DNA from: RGIG2000 sp045612665
GTDB lineage: Bacteria; Bacillota; Clostridia; Oscillospirales; CAG-272
Direction: 5' to 3'
Assembly (NCBI GenBank): GCA_045612665.1
Contig: JAZKZO010000004.1
Coordinates: 1 to 64,000, forward strand
DNA: 64,000 nucleotides
Part shown: piece after piece, positions 1 through 9,134 of the stretch
Layout: each line of letters opens with the position of its first letter
Numbering within the stretch: position 1 is the first letter of the stretch
The notes under the pieces: model-generated
The model's input: the letters and a program-made list of their open reading frames with translations, nothing else
Told to the model about the DNA's origin: nothing
Database searches by the model: none
Position numbers and translations under genes: made by a program

Positions 1-627
1 AAGGGCTCTGTCAACCTTTGGCTTGCTTATAACTCCGAAAATGAAGAATACAAGTGCAGCGACAATAAGAAGTCCTGCGCTAAACCATACGATATGACGT
101 GTTGTGAAGATTTCCTTTGTCATCATAATAGTACCGAGTGTTACAAGACCAACCGAGAAAACAAGCATCCAAAGTGGATATTTGTCGGTCTTTTCGTGCT
201 TGCAAAGGTACGCCTTAACTATGTATACAAAGCCTCTTGACCAAATAGCCGCGCCGACAATTGTGCAAGGACCTACAACGCTAACCATATTGAATTGCTC
301 CATAATACAACCAATTGCAATAGCGAAGAAGAAGCCTGCCTCGAATACGGTAAGAATCTTAATGGTTATCTTTTTCTCACGAATGATTTGCTTGATAAGA
401 TATCCTACAATGTAAACGATGATTATAAAGAACAAAATCATACTGATAAGATTTGTTCCAAGGTCCTTCCAAACAACGTCGGTCTTTTCCCAAACAGGAA
501 GAAGAGCAACACCAAGCACAAGAGATATCAAGCTGAGAAGATAGAAAGCCCAGTAGAATCTCTTATTTTTGGGAATTCTGGATTTTTTTGCGTTTTCAGT
601 CTCAGTAGCCTTTTCCTTTTTTGCCAT
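1..627 (-). CDS. Multi-pass membrane protein, HdeD/DUF308-like (3' end cut by window edge)
   Basis: The minus strand is open without a stop from an ATG at 627 to the window edge, giving at least 209 residues, so the gene is C-terminally cut. A Lys-rich cytoplasmic start (about residues 1-26) is followed by about six hydrophobic segments (roughly 27-46, 56-79, 87-110, 113-135, 147-170, 175-200). The two-half, Gly-rich six-helix pattern resembles the HdeD/DUF308 family, but that match is from overall look only. A ribosome binding site (AGGAG) lies just upstream of the ATG, and the MarR stop codon is 10 bp upstream, so the two genes form one operon and this is the likely target of that regulator. 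Function unknown. Confidence 0.72.
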   Translation of the reverse strand, partial: MAKKEKATETENAKKSRIPKNKRFYWAFYLLSLISLVLGVALLPVWEKTDVVWKDLGTNLISMILFFIIIVYIVGYLIKQIIREKKITIKILTVFEAGFFFAIAIGCIMEQFNMVSVVGPCTIVGAAIWSRGFVYIVKAYLCKHEKTDKYPLWMLVFSVGLVTLGTIMMTKEIFTTRHIVWFSAGLLIVAALVFFIFGVISKPKVDRAL

Positions 628-637
628 AATATAACTC

Positions 638-1066
638 CTATTTTTTTGAAAGTGAAACTAAATTTTTTCTAACCTTGCCAAGATATAGAAGAAGCTGCTT
701 TTTTTCTTCCTCGGTAAGTCCCTCGGCCAGGGCTAAAGAAAATTGACGTCTTGTTTCAACTGCCTCGGAAAGTAGCTCACGAGCGCTGTCGCAAATGTGA
801 AGATATATGCTTCTGCGGTCGGTGCCCTTGCATTCTCCCAAGATGAATCCGCGCTCCTCAAGTGCGCGAAGAGAAATTGAAACAAGAGATTTTGAAAAAT
901 TTAATTTTTTTACAACGTCCGAGGCGGTTGCCATGCTCGGATTATCGTTTAAGAACATAAGGATATCAAGCTCCTTATGCTTAACTGAATATTTTTTGCA
1001 TATTGGCTCCATCGCTTTTTCATAAGCGGATAGAGCAACAAGCGTGTACTCATACGGTGTTAACAT
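638..1066 (-). CDS. MarR-family transcriptional regulator
   Basis: A 142-residue winged helix-turn-helix protein of normal MarR length. Residues about 28-100 hold the DNA-binding domain: the helix around KYSVKHKELDIL, the recognition helix near NFSKSLVSISLRAL, and the wing with the family-typical D-R-R-S motif (GTDRRSIYLH). The C-terminal helix (LTEEEKKQLLLYL) is the usual dimerisation helix. It is first in an operon with the membrane protein ending at the window edge. A sigma-A promoter lies at 1107-1135 and a partly palindromic 16-mer between promoter and gene (1085-1100) could be its own operator. The ligand cannot be read from sequence. The family call is firm; the target is inference. 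Confidence 0.9.
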   Translation of the reverse strand: MLTPYEYTLVALSAYEKAMEPICKKYSVKHKELDILMFLNDNPSMATASDVVKKLNFSKSLVSISLRALEERGFILGECKGTDRRSIYLHICDSARELLSEAVETRRQFSLALAEGLTEEEKKQLLLYLGKVRKNLVSLSKK

Positions 1067-1084
1067 TTTTGCGGGGTCTCCAAT

Positions 1085-1135
1085 AGTTTAATTTTGAACT
1101 GTTTGTATTTTACCATATGAGCACATACCTGTCAA
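1085..1135 (-). promoter_or_regulatory. marR promoter with candidate MarR operator
   Basis: On the minus strand TTGACA (complement at 1130-1135) and TAAAAT (complement at 1107-1112) are 17 bp apart with a TGG extension before the -10. Just downstream, AGTTTAATTTTGAACT (1085-1100, as read on +) matches its own reverse complement at 12 of 16 positions. That is a plausible MarR autoregulatory site over the transcription start. Confidence 0.6.
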
Positions 1136-1164
1136 TGATTATGCTGAAAAACTATGATAAATTC

Positions 1165-4100
1165 TTATTTTTTGAACTTCAAGGTAACAATCTCGAAGCC
1201 CTTGATATCAACTGCTACCTTGCCGTCCTTGATTTCAAGCTCCTCAAGCTCATTTTCAAGAAGATCGCAAAGGTAACACTTGCTTGCCTCGAAACCGATT
1301 TCGAGTGTTGCAACGCTTCTTACGTTCTTTGTTTCGTAAAGACGAACGATAGTGTCAAGAGTTGACTCAGCTTCCTTTACGGTTTCACAAATTACGTTTT
1401 CCTTGTCAAGCTTCAAAGCGGAGTAGCTTGTAGGAATTACGCTTTCGTTGCCCTCAGCTTTAATAGCATACATAGGATAGTTAATGAAATAAGCACGCTT
1501 AACAGTATCACATGTAGCAAGAGAGCCTGCGTGAGGACAAATAGAGTATGTAAACGAATGCTTTCCGTGGTCGCTTCTCTTAGATGGATGAATACCGCAC
1601 TTGAGAAGTGAAAGCTGGATAAGTCCGTCGTGAATATCGTGTCCGTATTTGCAATCGTTAATAAGGCTCACACCGTAGCCACCCTCGGAAATGTCTGCGT
1701 ATTTGTGTGCGCAAACCTCGAATTTAGCGGCATCCCAGCTTGTGTTCATATGAGTAGGACGCTCAATTGTACCAAACTGAATATCGTAAGTTGCCTTGTC
1801 GGTGTGAATATCAACGTCAAACGCGCATTTGAGCATTTGGCTGTTTTGATGCCAGTCAAGCTCGGTGTCGAAATCAATTTGCAACGAATCGTCGTAGAAC
1901 CAAATTGTTTGTGTAATCTCGCTCTCCATAAACGGACGTACAATCTTAATTCCAAGTCTTGCACCGTCGTCAACAATGTCAACCGCACTGAAATCAGTAA
2001 CGGTTCTATACTTGTCGCAGGAATAAGCCTGCCACTCCCAACAGTCGTAAACGTCAGGATAGTCCTGATATATGCGAAGCTCGTTGCCAATCGCGCCTTC
2101 CTTCAAAAGCTCGCGCTTGTTCACCTTGTCGTAAATAGAGGTGATTTGCCAGAATTTGTCGAATTTAACCTTAAGCACATTTGTTTCAACGCCGTCCGCT
2201 GTAACGATTATAGAGTTAGAGTCCTTGTAGCTCTTGACACAGGAGTAGCCCTTTGGCGCAACGCCTGAAACGAGAACACTCTTTCCGTCGATTTTAACTG
2301 CTCCGTCGCCAACGAAGGAGTGAGGGTTAAATACAACGTAGCCCTCGCGCTTGTCAAGCTTGCTTGCAATATCGCCTCTTATATCGCCAATTTGCTTGTG
2401 AGCGATGTCTTGAACCCAAGCATAGTCAATGTCGCTTTGGTCGTAAACCTCATCAATAGATGAGCCGGGGATAATATCGTGGAACTGATTTGACAAAATC
2501 ATTTCCCAACCACGGCGAAGAGAAGCCTTGTCAAACTCCTTGCCAAGAAGCTCCTTGCCGATAGTACCGAGAAGCTCAGCGTCAAGATACAAAAACTCGC
2601 TCTTGCGGTTGTTTTTCTTATTCTTTGCAACAGATGTATAAGTTCCTCTATGGAATTCAAGATAAAGCTCACCGTTCCATTTTGGAAGAAGCTTCTTGTT
2701 ATCCTCAATTTTACCCTCAAGACGCTTCAAAAAGTCGCCTGCGAATTCTATCTTTACATTAGGAATTCCCGGAATACCCTTTGTTTGACGTCTTAAATAT
2801 TCAAGATATTCGATTGTAGGTCCGCCACCGCCGTCGCCAAAGCCAAAGGTGTCGATTGCCTCGTTTGAAAGCATTTTGTGCTGATATCTGTAACGAGTTC
2901 CCTTAATCATATTTGGATATGTACGGCCGTTGTAATGCGTTCCCTTTTGGAAGCCGTCGGAGTAGTTTTGCGCGGTAAGGAAGTATGTGTTGATGCCCGT
3001 GCCGTCAATTCCGCGCCATTCAAAGGTGTCATATGGCATAACGTTGACGTCATTCCAGCTAATCTTTGAGGTTACGAACCAATCAACGCCTGCTTTCTTA
3101 AGAATTTGTGGAAGCGCAGCAGAGTAGCCGAATACGTCAGGCAACCAAAGCACACGGCTTTCAACACCGAATTCTTCCTTGAAGAAGCGCTTGCCGTACA
3201 TAACCTGTCTTACAAGGCTCTCACCTGATGAAAGGTTACAGTCGGCCTCAACCCACATAGCGCCCTCGCATTCCCATCTGCCCTCTTTAATTCTTTGCTT
3301 GATTTCCTCAAACTTGTCAGGTGCTTCTTCCTTCAAGTTCTTGTAGAGGTGAGCCTGTGAGGACATAAACTTGTATTCGGGATATTTTTTCATAAGGTCA
3401 AGCACTGTGCAGAATGAGCGCTGTACCTTTTCACGAGTCTGCTTAAGAGTCCAAACCCAAGCGCAGTCTATGTGTGTATGACCTATACAAATAACTGTTT
3501 CGGGCTGAGTTTCGCAATACTTTCCGTAGAATTCGTTAAGAATATAATCGTTAGCACGGCGAACACTGTCAAAGAATTCCTCGCTCTTCATATCGTAAAG
3601 GTCGAGAATTGAAACTGCCTCGTCAAGATATTTGAGAATCATCGCATATTCGTGAGTTCTGTTGTCAAGAAGCTCAAGCACCTCGAACGGCACGCGAAGA
3701 TTGTACCAAAGCTCCTCAACCTCGGCATTCACGTTGCGAAGTGTAAGGAAAAGACGGGATCTTTCAACTCTTGCGCCTGTGTAAGCATAGAGGAAAATAT
3801 CGTTTTCGGCATTCGCATCAAGCTCAATATACTGATGGTTGATGTCCATACCCTGACGAAGCACGCCGTCAATATAAATCAAAAACTGTGGATTGTTTGG
3901 GTCCCAGCCGTCAGCATAATCTGTTCTTGTATGAAGCTGAACAGGCTTGCCCTTCATATTTTCGGGAATATCAAGCTTAAAGTGGAACCACGCGTGTGTG
4001 TCCCAGCCCTCGCCCCAATACTGACCCTCGGCAAATGGCATAAACTTGTCAAGGGAAGGTAGATCGTTGCTTGTCTTGTAATCGCAAGGGAAATATTCAA

Positions 4101-4188
4101 GATTTGTAACCGAGATGGTGTTGCAATATCTTGCGTTATTCTCAAGCTCCCATATGTATTTTGTTACTTTTCTTAGTTTGTTTTCCAT
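1165..4188 (-). CDS. GH38 alpha-mannosidase
   Basis: A 1007-residue glycoside hydrolase family 38 enzyme that removes alpha-linked mannose from oligosaccharides. The start at 4188 was chosen because AGGAG sits just before this ATG; an ATG 22 codons further upstream lacks a site. The catalytic domain begins near residue 231: HID at 239-241 followed by A-W-x-W is the metal-binding signature, and WLPDVFGYS (348-356) carries the nucleophile Asp351. The remaining C-terminal half is the beta-sandwich region usual in this family. There is no signal peptide, so it acts in the cytoplasm. It is monocistronic, divergent from the LRR protein gene, and has its own promoter. No clear terminator hairpin follows it, so readthrough into the marR gene is possible. 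Physiological substrate unknown. Confidence 0.93.
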   Translation of the reverse strand: MENKLRKVTKYIWELENNARYCNTISVTNLEYFPCDYKTSNDLPSLDKFMPFAEGQYWGEGWDTHAWFHFKLDIPENMKGKPVQLHTRTDYADGWDPNNPQFLIYIDGVLRQGMDINHQYIELDANAENDIFLYAYTGARVERSRLFLTLRNVNAEVEELWYNLRVPFEVLELLDNRTHEYAMILKYLDEAVSILDLYDMKSEEFFDSVRRANDYILNEFYGKYCETQPETVICIGHTHIDCAWVWTLKQTREKVQRSFCTVLDLMKKYPEYKFMSSQAHLYKNLKEEAPDKFEEIKQRIKEGRWECEGAMWVEADCNLSSGESLVRQVMYGKRFFKEEFGVESRVLWLPDVFGYSAALPQILKKAGVDWFVTSKISWNDVNVMPYDTFEWRGIDGTGINTYFLTAQNYSDGFQKGTHYNGRTYPNMIKGTRYRYQHKMLSNEAIDTFGFGDGGGGPTIEYLEYLRRQTKGIPGIPNVKIEFAGDFLKRLEGKIEDNKKLLPKWNGELYLEFHRGTYTSVAKNKKNNRKSEFLYLDAELLGTIGKELLGKEFDKASLRRGWEMILSNQFHDIIPGSSIDEVYDQSDIDYAWVQDIAHKQIGDIRGDIASKLDKREGYVVFNPHSFVGDGAVKIDGKSVLVSGVAPKGYSCVKSYKDSNSIIVTADGVETNVLKVKFDKFWQITSIYDKVNKRELLKEGAIGNELRIYQDYPDVYDCWEWQAYSCDKYRTVTDFSAVDIVDDGARLGIKIVRPFMESEITQTIWFYDDSLQIDFDTELDWHQNSQMLKCAFDVDIHTDKATYDIQFGTIERPTHMNTSWDAAKFEVCAHKYADISEGGYGVSLINDCKYGHDIHDGLIQLSLLKCGIHPSKRSDHGKHSFTYSICPHAGSLATCDTVKRAYFINYPMYAIKAEGNESVIPTSYSALKLDKENVICETVKEAESTLDTIVRLYETKNVRSVATLEIGFEASKCYLCDLLENELEELEIKDGKVAVDIKGFEIVTLKFKK

Positions 4189-4210
4189 TTCAAGTCTCCT
4201 AACATAAAGA

Positions 4211-4250
4211 TACATTTTAATTCTACCATAAATTATATAATAAAACAAGA
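4211..4250 (-). promoter_or_regulatory. Promoter of the alpha-mannosidase gene
   Basis: On the minus strand TTGTTT, 17 bp, then TAGAAT preceded by TGG (extended -10), about 35 bp upstream of the chosen ATG. It is back-to-back with the LRR gene promoter. Confidence 0.6.
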
Positions 4251-4255
4251 GCATA

Positions 4256-4284
4256 TTGACAAAAACACGCGTGTGTGCTAAAAT
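4256..4284 (+). promoter_or_regulatory. Promoter of the LRR protein gene
   Basis: Consensus TTGACA (4256-4261), 17-bp spacer, TAAAAT (4279-4284) preceded by TGC. The spacer contains the perfect palindrome ACACGCGTGT (4266-4275). Confidence 0.75.
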
Positions 4285-4336
4285 TATTCTATTCTAACTA
4301 CTGGGCACGACTTTTTTATGCTATGAAAGGAGCTTT

Positions 4337-6874
4337 ATGAAGAAGTTATTTATCTTTATTGCGATAATGGCATTTGCGATTTGCCTTTTCGCAGTTTCGG
4401 TAGGTGCTGCAACAGTCTATAAGGACACAGAGGGAAACACCCTGTTTACTTATGAGATGAATAGCAGTAATATCATTTCAATCTATACAGGAGAATTCCC
4501 TAAAACCGACAGTCAGGGAAATGCGCTTACTTGGTATGTTACCGCAACCGCCACCGAGGGCTCAAATACAGTTAAAACAGTAAAAAGCATTTTGACCCTT
4601 GATACAAACTACTGCACATTTGTTGAAGGCGTATATTCGTATAGCACAGACACTGTAACTCCGTTAAATGTAGTGTCTGCAAACTTTCCAAATGATAAGG
4701 GAATTGAGAAGATTAGCTTCCCTCACGGCGGATATAGATTTGACACCATGTACACATACAATCCAAACGGCTCGGAGATTTTGTTTGTTTATTTGCCAAA
4801 CACTCTGACAGAGCTTCCTGAGCGTATTGTACAGGCATCTAAGGCTCTCGTTTGCGATATGCCATCTGATGCAAAATTCACAACAATATCCCACGTTAAT
4901 TTCCACCATTCAAAGTGCTTAAGAGAAATTAACATTCCAAGCTCGGTACAGACAATTCAATCTAAAGATGCCAACGACGGATGCGCATTCTATCAGTGTG
5001 TATCTCTTGAAAGAGTTACATTTGGCGAAAATTCCGTTTTGACTGAAATTCAGTCCGAGGCGTTTAATGGATGTACCTCTCTTAAGGAAATCACCTTGCC
5101 CGATTCGCTTTTGACTCTTGGAGACAAGGTGTTCGTTGGAACAAGCATTGTTAACTCTCCGTTCACAAAGAATTCGCAGTGCCAAAAAATAGGCAATGCG
5201 TGCTTTGGAAATGTTAAAACCCTTAAAAATCTTGTCATTCCAAACGGCATAGTAGAGCTTGATTTGGTGTCAATTATCACATACAACGAAAATATTGAGC
5301 GCGTGGAATTCGGTAATAATCCTAAGCTCAAGGTAATCAAGAAAAACTGCTTCAACGGTGGCTCGTTGCAAAACGGAAAGCCTTATTCGAAGCTTGTAGT
5401 TGATACCTTGCCCGACTGTGTTGAAACAGTAGAGGACTTCGCATTTATTCAAACGGCAATCGTTAATTCTCCGTTCTCACCAACCTCAAGATGCACATAC
5501 ATCGGTCATCAGGCGTTCAGCACCTGTACTTCCTTAAAGAACATTATTATTCCAAAGGATGCCAGATTTGCTACAGATTTGACAGACTATGCTGCAGATA
5601 ATCAAAAGCTTGGAGTTTTCTTCGGCTGCACATCTCTTGAAAGCGTTACCTTCCACGAGGATTCTACAACAGAGGTGCTTCCAACATATATGTTCGCATC
5701 CTGCTCGTCGCTTAAAAGTATTAAAATTCCAAATAGCGTAACCACTCTTTCCGCGCGTATGTTCGATAGATGTGTAAAGCTTGAAACTATCGTTCTCGGC
5801 GCAAATGTTACCTCTCTTAACCACGGTAGAAGCTGGTCGGACGGACATAATAGCTTCACATATGGCTGTACATCTCTTAAATATGTGTATATCTCAAAAA
5901 ATCTCGATATGTCAACAGGACATACCGACGCGTGTCATGTTTTCTCAACCAAGGATTATAAGGGCACCTTCGCTAAGCTTACACTTTTTGTAGACGGTGA
6001 CTACGATGATGCAAAGAGAATTCAGGACGGCTTTAAGGCGGTTTCATCGTGTAACTGCAATGACCGTGTAAACGATTCTGAAATCATATCCTTAGAAGAA
6101 TACGAGGAGCTTGCATCCGTAACTAAAAATTATATAGTTTACGGCGTTAATACCTGCGATGCATTCTATGAGGGACAGCATACCTTGACAGGCGGCAACT
6201 GTACCGTTGCCGACAGCTGTGAGCATTGCGACTACGAATCCGAGGCTCAGGCAGAGCATACAATCGTTGAAACCCTTACATATGCAAACGGATTTACTAA
6301 AAACGGCATTTACCTTTGCGATTGCACATTTAACGGCTGTACAGTGCTTGATGTCAAGATTGGCGATTCCAAGTCCGTTGCTTCACCTCTTTTCGGTGGT
6401 GGAGATGGCTTCTCAACAAAGGGAGAGGACGGAATTGCAGGCGGTTATTCAATCAATGTTGCGGCAGTAGCTGAGTATAAGAGAATAAACGGAAATATCA
6501 CTATCGGAATTATAGCGGTAAATCCAAACTTCCTTTATGGCAAGGATTCCTTCCTTGATGCAAACGGAAGAGTAAATACAAGCGGCGGTGCTATGCAGGT
6601 TTTGATGACCGATAATCAATACGAAAATGTAAGCGTGTCGATTACAGGCTTTGTAGGCGATGCGGCAGACCTCTCACTCGTAATTGCACTTTATGCATAC
6701 GATGAGGTTGAAAATGTTGAATTCATTCAGTCCACAACAACAAAGTGCGCTGATAAGAATGTAACCGTTGGCGAAACAACTCTTTATACCGTAACTCTTA
6801 ACTCTGTTAAGGCGGAAAGCAGTAGCGTTTCAAATCTTGGCGATTACATAATCCCAAGCAATAAGGAAAACTAA
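4337..6874 (+). CDS. Secreted BspA-type leucine-rich repeat protein
   Basis: An 845-residue exported protein. It starts with a signal peptide (MKKLFIFIAIMAFAICLF..., likely cleavage after residues 23-25, SVGAA). Residues about 100-560 contain many copies of the LRR_5/BspA repeat, with the recurring pattern 'F.GC.SLK.I.IP.S...' spaced about 23 residues apart. Repeats alternate with larger insertions, including one near VNSPF that occurs twice. After the repeats comes a Cys-rich segment with C-x2-C and CEHC motifs, then a beta-rich C-terminal domain. No sortase motif, membrane anchor or SLH domain is visible at the end (...YIIPSNKEN), so it may be released or held non-covalently. BspA-like proteins are usually surface adhesins; the ligand is unknown. 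AAAGGAG precedes the ATG and a terminator follows. Confidence 0.88.
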   Translation: MKKLFIFIAIMAFAICLFAVSVGAATVYKDTEGNTLFTYEMNSSNIISIYTGEFPKTDSQGNALTWYVTATATEGSNTVKTVKSILTLDTNYCTFVEGVYSYSTDTVTPLNVVSANFPNDKGIEKISFPHGGYRFDTMYTYNPNGSEILFVYLPNTLTELPERIVQASKALVCDMPSDAKFTTISHVNFHHSKCLREINIPSSVQTIQSKDANDGCAFYQCVSLERVTFGENSVLTEIQSEAFNGCTSLKEITLPDSLLTLGDKVFVGTSIVNSPFTKNSQCQKIGNACFGNVKTLKNLVIPNGIVELDLVSIITYNENIERVEFGNNPKLKVIKKNCFNGGSLQNGKPYSKLVVDTLPDCVETVEDFAFIQTAIVNSPFSPTSRCTYIGHQAFSTCTSLKNIIIPKDARFATDLTDYAADNQKLGVFFGCTSLESVTFHEDSTTEVLPTYMFASCSSLKSIKIPNSVTTLSARMFDRCVKLETIVLGANVTSLNHGRSWSDGHNSFTYGCTSLKYVYISKNLDMSTGHTDACHVFSTKDYKGTFAKLTLFVDGDYDDAKRIQDGFKAVSSCNCNDRVNDSEIISLEEYEELASVTKNYIVYGVNTCDAFYEGQHTLTGGNCTVADSCEHCDYESEAQAEHTIVETLTYANGFTKNGIYLCDCTFNGCTVLDVKIGDSKSVASPLFGGGDGFSTKGEDGIAGGYSINVAAVAEYKRINGNITIGIIAVNPNFLYGKDSFLDANGRVNTSGGAMQVLMTDNQYENVSVSITGFVGDAADLSLVIALYAYDEVENVEFIQSTTTKCADKNVTVGETTLYTVTLNSVKAESSSVSNLGDYIIPSNKEN

Positions 6875-6878
6875 AATA

Positions 6879-6911
6879 AAATCCACACTCAACCGAGTGT
6901 GGATTTCTTTA
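6879..6911. terminator. Intrinsic terminator between convergent genes
   Basis: A 12-bp stem AAATCCACACTC with an AACC loop and its complement, followed by T-rich sequence. It ends the LRR gene. The stem bounds the 3' end of the convergent minus-strand gene and may serve both. Confidence 0.85.
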
Positions 6912-7316
6912 TTCCTTGTTAAATGTCCTTGAATAGATAAACTGTATAAGCTCCGCCAAAACAATAAGAATTGCACCGATAATTCCGCCAAGAAGCGTAT
7001 AAGCGCCTGAAAGCATTGCGGAAAGAGAGCCGAGAAGCGCAACCCAAGGCAAAGCGCAAAGCACAGCGTAAAAGGCTTTACTTTCAGTTATAAAAAACGA
7101 GAGCAAAAGCAAGCTGAGCATAATTACGCTTACAATAGCACAAATGAGTGGACCGACAACCCCGCGTCCCCACGGAATAGACTCAAAATACGAGTGATAC
7201 GAGGTTGAGGACATTCCGCCACTGTCAACCCAGTTTAGCTTTATACTAAACGGTATAAGCTCAAGCACTATGAGAAAAACCGTTGTAATAATACTTGTAA
7301 TTTTTAAACCCTTCAT
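6909..7316 (-). CDS. Small multi-pass membrane protein, unknown
   Basis: A 135-residue protein with about four hydrophobic segments (roughly 7-27, 52-76, 82-105, 106-128). A hydrophilic loop between the first two contains W-V-D-S-G-G and several aromatic residues. I do not recognise a family. It follows the gene starting at 7637 with a 3-bp gap, so the two are cotranscribed. The pair is divergent from the alpha-galactosidase gene. No catalytic motif is visible, so any function would be a guess. Confidence 0.65.
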   Translation of the reverse strand: MKGLKITSIITTVFLIVLELIPFSIKLNWVDSGGMSSTSYHSYFESIPWGRGVVGPLICAIVSVIMLSLLLLSFFITESKAFYAVLCALPWVALLGSLSAMLSGAYTLLGGIIGAILIVLAELIQFIYSRTFNKE

Positions 7317-7319
7317 AAA

Positions 7320-7637
7320 TTAAAGACCTGTAATCATTGTTATAATAGCGAAAATAGTGATAGGCGCACTTATCGAAATCGAAACAATGGAAAGCACAAG
7401 CTTTTCCTTTCTTATAAGTGATATAATAGCAATAACCGTGGAGATAGCTCCGAGAATAAGACCGGGGATAATCAAGAAAATAAGACCTGCAATTATCAGC
7501 CCCCAGTTGTTGTTAATTTGACTTAAATAAAGTATGCAAACAAGACCGAGGATTATAAGAAAAAACGCAAGCGCTGTGCAAGAAATCGAAATTATAGCAA
7601 GAACAGGGCGTTTCCTTTCATTTAAGCTTTGGTTCAT
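7320..7637 (-). CDS. Small membrane protein, DUF4190-like topology
   Basis: A 105-residue protein with a short polar N-terminus (MNQSLNERKRP) followed by three hydrophobic segments (about 13-35, 42-66, 75-100). The start at 7637 was chosen because GAGGTGAT lies 5-10 bp upstream; an ATG nine codons further upstream has no such site. The layout of a polar tail, a Gly-rich pair of helices and a short loop resembles DUF4190-type small membrane proteins, but the match is weak. It is first of a two-gene operon with its own promoter. Function unknown. Confidence 0.65.
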   Translation of the reverse strand: MNQSLNERKRPVLAIISISCTALAFFLIILGLVCILYLSQINNNWGLIIAGLIFLIIPGLILGAISTVIAIISLIRKEKLVLSIVSISISAPITIFAIITMITGL

Positions 7638-7654
7638 GTTATCACCTCGAGTAT

Positions 7655-7683
7655 ATTTTATCATATCAAAGGAGCTTTGTCAA
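7655..7683 (-). promoter_or_regulatory. Promoter of the two small membrane-protein genes
   Basis: Minus-strand TTGACA (complement at 7678-7683) and TAAAAT (complement at 7655-7660), 17 bp apart, with a TGA just before the -10. About 18 bp upstream of the ATG at 7637. Confidence 0.7.
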
Positions 7684-7715
7684 ATAAAATTAACGCATAA
7701 ACATCGTAATATATA

Positions 7716-7744
7716 TTGATTATTTTTCTAGCGTGTGTTAAAAT
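7716..7744 (+). promoter_or_regulatory. Promoter of the alpha-galactosidase gene
   Basis: TTGATT (7716-7721), 17-bp spacer, TAAAAT (7739-7744) with an upstream GTGTGT that gives an extended -10. The CGTGTGT stretch next to the -10 recurs in the promoters at 4256 and 20166. Confidence 0.65.
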
Positions 7745-7780
7745 ATAATAAGTAAATAAATTTCCTCAAAGGAGAACAAT

Positions 7781-9070
7781 ATGATTGCAAAAACCGCACC
7801 TATGGGCTGGAATAGCTGGGATTGCTACGGTGCAAGCGTAGACGAGGCAACAGTTCGCAAAAATGCCGAATATATGGCGAAAAATTTAAAGCAATACGGT
7901 TGGGAGTATATCGTTGTAGATATTCAATGGTATGAGCCAACTGCTGATAATAACGACTATAACGATTTTGCCGAGATATGCCTTGACGAATATTCAAGAG
8001 TTATCCCTGCCGAAAACCGTTTCCCCTCATCTAAAAACGGAGCAGGCTTTAAGCCTCTTGCCGATTATGTTCACTCACTTGGACTAAAATTCGGTATACA
8101 TATTATGAGAGGTGTGCCGAGAATTGCCGTTCACGGTAAGGGCAAAATCAAGGGTACAAGCAAAACTGCACGCGATATTGCAAGTGTTTGGGTACAAAGA
8201 CCTGGCGAGGAGTTTAGAGTAACAAACTCGTGCTTCTGGAATACCGATATGTACGGTGTTGACACCACCAAGGAGGGCGCAAAGGAATACTACGACAGTA
8301 TCTTTGAGCTTTATGCATCCTGGGGCGTTGACTTTATTAAGTGCGATGATATTGCAAGAGAATTGCCTCATCACGAGGAGGAGCTCAAAATGATATCAAA
8401 CGCAATCAAAAATTGCGGACGCGATATGGTATTTAGTGTTTCTCCCGGACCATCACGCCTTGAAAGAAGCGAATTTTATAAGCAATACGCAAATATGTGG
8501 CGTATTACCGACGACTTTTGGGATGAGTGGCATTTCCTTTACGAAATGTTCGAGCGTGCTGAAAAGTGGAGCATTCACTCGGGCGCAGGACACTGGCCTG
8601 ATGCCGATATGCTTCCAATAGGCCCTATCCGTCAGTGCTATGACAAAAACGAATGGACTAAGTTTACGCACGATGAGCTTTATACAAATCTAACCCTTTG
8701 GAGCATTATGCGCTCACCGCTTATAATAGGTGGAGAGATGACAGGCTTCGATGACTTCACCTTGAAGCTTGTAACAAACGAAAATATCCTTAAAATGCAC
8801 AAGGACGCGCGCCACTCTCATCAGGTGTGGAGAAAGGAAATTGACGCATCAGAGTATGTATTGTGGACCGCTGTGTCAAAGGAAGGACAGTATGCCGCTA
8901 TATTCAATATAGGCGAGAGCAAGGGCAAAATCTCAATTCCACTTTCCGACCTTGAAATCGACGAGAGCGTTAGCGCACTTGAGCTTTGGACAGGCGAAGA
9001 GTGTACCTTCGATACCGAAATCACAGTCGAGCTAGAGCCACACGCAACAAAGGTATTTTTGCTTAAATAG
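7781..9070 (+). CDS. GH27 alpha-galactosidase
   Basis: A 429-residue enzyme that hydrolyses terminal alpha-galactosides. The N-terminal MGWNSWD (8-14) and YIVVDIQW (43-50) are family 27 hallmarks of the first barrel strands. The nucleophile lies in FIKCDD (185-190; probably Asp189, replacing the usual L-K-Y-D). The acid/base lies in WRITDD (240-245), which fits the R-x3-D pattern. The C-terminal beta-sandwich starts near residue 335 and ends LEPHATKVFLLK, as expected. There is no signal peptide, so it is cytoplasmic. It is monocistronic, with AAAGGAG before the ATG and a strong terminator after it. Alpha-N-acetylgalactosaminidase activity also exists in GH27 and cannot be ruled out. Confidence 0.92.
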   Translation: MIAKTAPMGWNSWDCYGASVDEATVRKNAEYMAKNLKQYGWEYIVVDIQWYEPTADNNDYNDFAEICLDEYSRVIPAENRFPSSKNGAGFKPLADYVHSLGLKFGIHIMRGVPRIAVHGKGKIKGTSKTARDIASVWVQRPGEEFRVTNSCFWNTDMYGVDTTKEGAKEYYDSIFELYASWGVDFIKCDDIARELPHHEEELKMISNAIKNCGRDMVFSVSPGPSRLERSEFYKQYANMWRITDDFWDEWHFLYEMFERAEKWSIHSGAGHWPDADMLPIGPIRQCYDKNEWTKFTHDELYTNLTLWSIMRSPLIIGGEMTGFDDFTLKLVTNENILKMHKDARHSHQVWRKEIDASEYVLWTAVSKEGQYAAIFNIGESKGKISIPLSDLEIDESVSALELWTGEECTFDTEITVELEPHATKVFLLK

Positions 9071-9074
9071 ACAT

Positions 9075-9105
9075 AAAGCGCGTCTTGTGTTGGGACGCGC
9101 TTTTT
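9075..9105 (+). terminator. Intrinsic terminator of the alpha-galactosidase gene
   Basis: AAAGCGCGTC stem, 8-base loop, complementary arm and a run of five T. Confidence 0.88.
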
Positions 9106-9134
9106 AAAAGCAACAAAAAGCTTAACTTGTGTTG

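Noticed and set aside
1630..2268. A 212-codon plus-strand frame
   Set aside because: Lies wholly inside the well-supported GH38 gene on the other strand and has no recognisable domain or ribosome binding site.
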